Of a DNA stretch of 64,000 bases, positions 60,777-64,000 are shown in pieces (positions within the stretch are counted from its first letter, which is position 1; each line of letters begins with the position of its first letter). Below the pieces are notes generated by a model. The model worked only from the letters and a program-made list of their open reading frames with translations, did not search any database and was not told the DNA's origin. Source of the DNA: Amycolatopsis marina (GTDB lineage: Bacteria; Actinomycetota; Actinomycetes; Mycobacteriales; Pseudonocardiaceae); the NCBI RefSeq assembly GCF_900111885.1, contig NZ_FOKG01000005.1, positions 248,001 to 312,000 of the forward strand. The letters are read 5' to 3'. A program made the translations under genes and the position numbers.

Positions 60777-61814
60777 CTAGCGAGCCGGCCCTCCCCGCCA
60801 CGCCGCAATCCGCCGATTCAGCAGGTCGGCGAACAGGCCCGCGTCGGCAATGGGGAGCATGCACTCCCCCGCGTCTGTACTCAGGATCACCGCCGGTCCC
60901 GGCGAGGTGTACATCGTGGACCCGTCGGAGAGCCGTAACCACGGGATGTGCTGTGTCGCGGGTGGCAGCGCCGACACCCGGACCGCCCGCACGTGCTCGA
61001 AGGTGAACTGCCCCTCCGCGGTCGGGCCGCCACGGCCCTTGTGCCGCCGTGCCGACCACTCGACCCGATCCCGTGCCACGCGCGCCGAGCCGGAGAGCAG
61101 GCCGTCGCCGATGTTCGGCAGGCGGGCCCGGAAGGCCACGGTGAACGGCGTCGCGGCGAGTTCCGGGCAGACCGGGACGAGCAACACCCTGCTCGCCCGG
61201 TAGGCGAAAACACAACCGAGAACGAGCAGGGCCCACTGCGCGAGGAAGGCGACCGTAGCGGCCGCGGAGGCGCCGCCCGACCCGGCGTTCACGGCCATCC
61301 CGACCGCCGGGATACCGCCGATGAGCAGTTGGCAACCCGCGGTGAGGAACGCGGCCTTGAGCCAGCGGTGCGGTTCGAGTGTCAACGTGGACAACCGGGC
61401 CGCCAGCACCAGCGCGGGCAGCGCCGACCCTAACAGGGGCAGCACCAACCACCAGGCGAACTCGTGGGCCGCGGCCACGGCGACCAGCAGCGCACTGGAC
61501 AGCAGGATCAGCAGCGGGACACCGGCCAGCGCCACCAACAGGTACGAACGCGCCCGCGCCCACCTCGGTTGCAGGACGTGCAGGATATGGCGGTCGACGA
61601 CGCCGGGAATCAGGGAAGGAACACGCGCCGCCACGAGCGTCGACGTTAGCAGTGCGAGCGCGGCCCAACCGTACTTTTCCGCGAAAGTGCGCTGCTTCGG
61701 ATGACCGTCGGGGACCGCGGAATCGACGCCCTTGCCCAGCTCAGGGGTACCCGCTGGTAACTTCGATTCCCATGAACCGTCCGCTGCCGTTCGACCCGAT
61801 CGCCCGCGCGGCAC
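60777..61814 (-). CDS. Membrane protein, PH-like C-terminal domain
   Basis: 345 aa from GTG 61814, but the true start is uncertain: that codon overlaps the divergent MarR gene by 43 bases and no ATG or GTG lies between it and the first TM segment. About six TM helices at residues 48-215 (WAALALLTSTLVAARVPSLI, SYLLVALAGVPLLILLSSAL, VAFLAQWALLVLGCVFAYRA). The soluble C-terminus (RDRVEWSARRHKGRGGPTAE, TSPGPAVILSTDAGECMLPI) looks PH/YcxB-like. Function unknown; it may belong with the ESX cassette downstream. Confidence 0.7.
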   Translation of the reverse strand: MPRGRSGRTAADGSWESKLPAGTPELGKGVDSAVPDGHPKQRTFAEKYGWAALALLTSTLVAARVPSLIPGVVDRHILHVLQPRWARARSYLLVALAGVPLLILLSSALLVAVAAAHEFAWWLVLPLLGSALPALVLAARLSTLTLEPHRWLKAAFLTAGCQLLIGGIPAVGMAVNAGSGGASAAATVAFLAQWALLVLGCVFAYRASRVLLVPVCPELAATPFTVAFRARLPNIGDGLLSGSARVARDRVEWSARRHKGRGGPTAEGQFTFEHVRAVRVSALPPATQHIPWLRLSDGSTMYTSPGPAVILSTDAGECMLPIADAGLFADLLNRRIAAWRGGPAR

Positions 61815-62272
61815 AGCTGTGGGAAGACCGTATCGGCCCCTCCGACACCATGGCCGCGGTCACCGGGCTGATGCGCGTCCAGCAGATCATCCAGTCCGCA
61901 GTGGACAACGCGCTGAAGCCGCATGGGCTGACGTTCGCCCGCTACGAGGCGCTGGTGCTGCTCACCTTCGCGCGCAGCGCCAGCCTGCCGATGCGGGTGA
62001 TGGGCGAGCGACTGCAGTTGCATCCCACGAGCGTCACCAACATCGTCGACCGGCTGGAGAAGGACGGGCTGGTCAAGCGCGTGCCGCATCCGACGGACCG
62101 GCGGACGACGCTGGTCGAGATCACCGACGACGGCCGGGCGCGCAGGGAAGCGGCGACGTCGGCCGTCACCGAGATCGACTTCGGCATGCGGGGTCTCACG
62201 TCGAAGCAGACAGCTCAGCTGATCGACCTGTTGACCCGGATCCGCAAGGCCACCGGCGACTTCGGCGAGTAG
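61772..62272 (+). CDS. MarR family transcriptional regulator
   Basis: 166 aa from ATG 61772; a TAACTT -10 element at 61758-61763 suggests leaderless expression. MarR winged helix: LTFARYEALVLLTFARSASL, MGERLQLHPTSVTNIVDRLE, KDGLVKRVPHPTDRRTTLVE, preceded by two dimerisation helices. A MarR gene with this start is widespread in Actinobacteria; the regulon is unknown. It converges on DUF3817 across a pair of dispersed palindromes. Confidence 0.92.
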   Translation: MNRPLPFDPIARAAQLWEDRIGPSDTMAAVTGLMRVQQIIQSAVDNALKPHGLTFARYEALVLLTFARSASLPMRVMGERLQLHPTSVTNIVDRLEKDGLVKRVPHPTDRRTTLVEITDDGRARREAATSAVTEIDFGMRGLTSKQTAQLIDLLTRIRKATGDFGE

Positions 62273-62279
62273 CCAGGCT

Positions 62280-62344
62280 CGCACTTTCCCGGGAAAGTGC
62301 GGTACTTGCGCGTGCACGTATCGCACTTTCCCGGGAAAGTGCGA
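62280..62344. repeat. Pair of CTTTCCCGGGAAAG palindromes between convergent genes
   Basis: Perfect palindromes at 62280-62301 (22 bp) and 62321-62344 (24 bp), separated by GCGTGCACGTA-type spacer as in the 9.2 kb cluster. They could form hairpins in either transcript but lack U-tracts. Confidence 0.9.
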
Positions 62345-62361
62345 GTAACCGGGAGTCGCGC

Positions 62362-62730
62362 TCAGACGCCGGCGGGTTCCGCGGACTTCGACACGAACAG
62401 GCCGGTGCCGCCGTACACGCTGCGCTGGGGGCCGTCGAGCCTGCCCGAGCGCAGGGCCCACTTCTCGAAGGCCCAGGTGACCAGCGGCGGAATGCTGGCG
62501 AGCAGCGCGAGCACCAGCGTCCTGGGACGCCAGGCCAGCGGCTTGAACACCGCGAGAGTCACCACGACGTAGAGCACGAAGACGATGCCGTGCACCATGC
62601 CGAGCACGGGCACCCCACCTTCGCCCTGCTCCAGGACGTACTTGAAGAACATCCCGATCAGCAGCCCTGCCCAGGAGAAGGCCTCGGCGACGGCGACGAC
62701 CCGGAACAGAACTGCGGCCTTGGTGGACAC
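62362..62730 (-). CDS. DUF3817 membrane protein
   Basis: 122 aa from GTG 62730 with AGGAGGAT just upstream. Three or four TM helices (LFRVVAVAEAFSWAGLLIGM, PVLGMVHGIVFVLYVVVTLA, LVLALLASIPPLVTWAFEKW) and the family segment YVLEQGEGGVPVLGMVHG. DUF3817 is found with or fused to haem/cytochrome-related or transport proteins; function unknown. Converges with MarR. Confidence 0.88.
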   Translation of the reverse strand: MSTKAAVLFRVVAVAEAFSWAGLLIGMFFKYVLEQGEGGVPVLGMVHGIVFVLYVVVTLAVFKPLAWRPRTLVLALLASIPPLVTWAFEKWALRSGRLDGPQRSVYGGTGLFVSKSAEPAGV

Positions 62731-63168
62731 ACATCCTCCTCTGTACTTGCGCACAAAAATCGTCCGACCACGTGCTTTCGCCGATGGCGACCGTCTCGGA
62801 CCACCATCGACGTCAACCACACTGTCGGACGTTGCGATTCCAGTGTGCAGCGTGATCGCCCTCACGGGAACATCGGGGCGCTGTGAGAGTTGGCACTTGC
62901 TACGACGCAGATCACGCCTGGCCCACGTCCCAGCCACCGTCCAACGCGGACTTCTCCGCAGGTGACTCCTGACAACCTTGTCGAAGCGGTTCGGCGAGCC
63001 CGACATTGTCTACACCAGAACGCGATGCGTCCAGCGCCTGACAAAATCCTGTCCGGTCGCAAACGAAGCTGATCTTGTTGGGCCATAACAGAACGGGCTC
63101 GATTCCGGTCGAGCGCGGTGTGACGCCATTGACATTTCACCCGATCGTGGTGTGCACTCTACCGCATT
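62731..63168. other. 438-base region without a supported gene
   Basis: The stretch between DUF3817 and the LacI gene holds short open frames on both strands, none with a recognisable protein, ribosome site or coding bias. A TTGACA at 63129-63134 could be a -35 element for the LacI gene, but no well-spaced -10 is seen. I see nothing else in it. Confidence 0.6.
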
Positions 63169-64000
63169 ATGACAACGTTGTCGTCGCGTGGGCGGGGCGG
63201 ATCCCGCCGAGCCACCATGAGTGATGTCGCCCGGCTGGCCGGGGTGAGCATCAAGACGGTCTCCCGTGTGGTCAACGATGAGCCCGCAGTGCACCCGGAG
63301 ACCGCTGATCGTGTGATCGCGGCCATCGAGCAGCTCGGGTTCCGGCGCAACCTCGGGGCGCGCAATCTCCGCAGGGGCTCCAGTTCGGGGACCCTCGGAC
63401 TGATCGTCGAGGACGTCGGCAACCCGTTCTACTCGGAGCTGAACCGGGCGGTGGAACGAGTGGCGACGTCCTACGGCAGGCAGGTGCTGACCGGATCGTC
63501 GGACGAGAACCGCGACCGTGAGCGTGAACTGGCACTGGAGTTCTGCGCTCGCAGGGTCGACGGGATGCTGATCGTGCCTGCCGGAATGCAGCACGGGTAC
63601 CTCGTGCCCGAGATGCGCGCCGGTACCCCTGTGGTGTTCCTCGACCGGCCGGCGGGCGACATCGTGGCCGACACGGTGCTGGTCGACAACATCGGCGGCA
63701 CCGTCGAGGCGGTAACCCACCTCGCCGCTCACGGCCACCGACGAGTCGCCTTCCTGGCCGACAGCCCGGACATCTTCACCGCCGCCGAGCGACTCCGTGG
63801 CTTCCGGGAAGGGTGCGCCCGCGCCGGGATCCCCTATGACGAGCGGCTGGTGATCATGCGGACGCCGACGGAGGAGAACGTCGGGGAGGCCGTCCGTCAC
63901 CTGTTGGCCGGCCCTGCGGCGGCGACGGCCGTTGTCGCGGGCAACAACCGGGTGACGGTGCACCTGCTGCGCGCGCTGGCTCACGCCGGGACCCGCCCCG
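63169..64000 (+). CDS. LacI family transcriptional regulator (partial, runs off right edge)
   Basis: 277 complete codons visible from ATG 63169; an ATG at 63217 (MSDVARLAGVSIKTVSRVVN) is the more typical family start and may be the real one. The HTH is MSDVARLAGVSIKTVSRVVN, the hinge RNLGARNLRRGSSSG, then a periplasmic-binding-like sensor domain (TLGLIVEDVGNPFYSELNRA). LacI proteins repress carbohydrate genes until a sugar binds. The likely target operon lies beyond 64000. Confidence 0.93.
   Translation, partial: MTTLSSRGRGGSRRATMSDVARLAGVSIKTVSRVVNDEPAVHPETADRVIAAIEQLGFRRNLGARNLRRGSSSGTLGLIVEDVGNPFYSELNRAVERVATSYGRQVLTGSSDENRDRERELALEFCARRVDGMLIVPAGMQHGYLVPEMRAGTPVVFLDRPAGDIVADTVLVDNIGGTVEAVTHLAAHGHRRVAFLADSPDIFTAAERLRGFREGCARAGIPYDERLVIMRTPTEENVGEAVRHLLAGPAAATAVVAGNNRVTVHLLRALAHAGTRP

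Noticed and set aside
61672..61688. ACTTTTCCGCGAAAGT, resembling the dispersed palindrome
   Set aside because: It lies in the coding sequence of the membrane protein gene and matches the core imperfectly; likely chance.

Overview
High-GC actinobacterial chromosome. Gene content and synteny point to the Pseudonocardiaceae (Amycolatopsis / Saccharomonospora / Prauserella type); this is inference from DUF397 plus DUF5753-type XRE pairs, SAV2177-type methyltransferases, CGNR zinc fingers, ESX-associated proteins, mycothiol-linked DinB-like proteins and a RamB-controlled glyoxylate shunt. No tRNA, rRNA, CRISPR array, transposase or phage gene was seen.

Layout. 1-8.8 kb is a core block: etfB (cut by the left edge), a DegV lipid-binding protein, and a methyltransferase / GH57 / GT4 set that matches the mycobacterial Rv3030-Rv3031-Rv3032 glucan genes. 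Here an XRE/DUF397 pair and a GH2 hydrolase sit between the GH57 and GT4 genes. A small secreted peptide follows, then the glyoxylate shunt (aceA, aceB) with its divergent regulator ramB (9.4-14.1 kb). 14.2-21 kb holds housekeeping and envelope genes: SAM methyltransferase, metallo-beta-lactamase-fold protein, CGNR regulator, M14 carboxypeptidase, hexapeptide acyltransferase, nucleoside hydrolase and NlpC/P60 hydrolase.

21-45 kb is an accessory stretch of small regulator-plus-enzyme modules: HxlR/oxidoreductase, two VOC proteins, ArsR/SRPBCC, a NarL-type two-component pair, PadR/membrane protein, RHH-Clp_N/asparaginase-like, a short threonyl-tRNA synthetase, ArsR/membrane protein, CGNR/AhpD/NTF2, AraC and MarR. 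Many have a visible palindromic operator or a leaderless promoter.

45-64 kb returns to core functions: a four-gene ABC / enoyl-CoA hydratase / two-methyltransferase run, a frameshifted rhodanese, a DUF4396 protein behind a copper-type operator, a BlaI/M56 pair, glycogen phosphorylase, two paralogous lipoprotein metallopeptidases, a thioredoxin-TPR protein, a thiamine-binding-type protein, an ESX-associated cassette, a MarR regulator, DUF3817, and a LacI regulator cut by the right edge.

The most notable signals are: (1) a complete threonine-codon leader peptide plus terminator hairpin in front of the short ThrRS; (2) an asparaginase-like protein that lacks two catalytic residues and is translationally coupled to an RHH-Clp_N protein; (3) three dispersed repeat families (a 20-26 bp perfect palindrome with core CACTTTCCCGGGAAAGTG, a 24-bp element, and 21-bp tandem units placed after stop codons); (4) operators or promoters shared by paralogous loci (two CGNR loci, two VOC genes). 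All calls come from reading sequence and translations; no database search was run.
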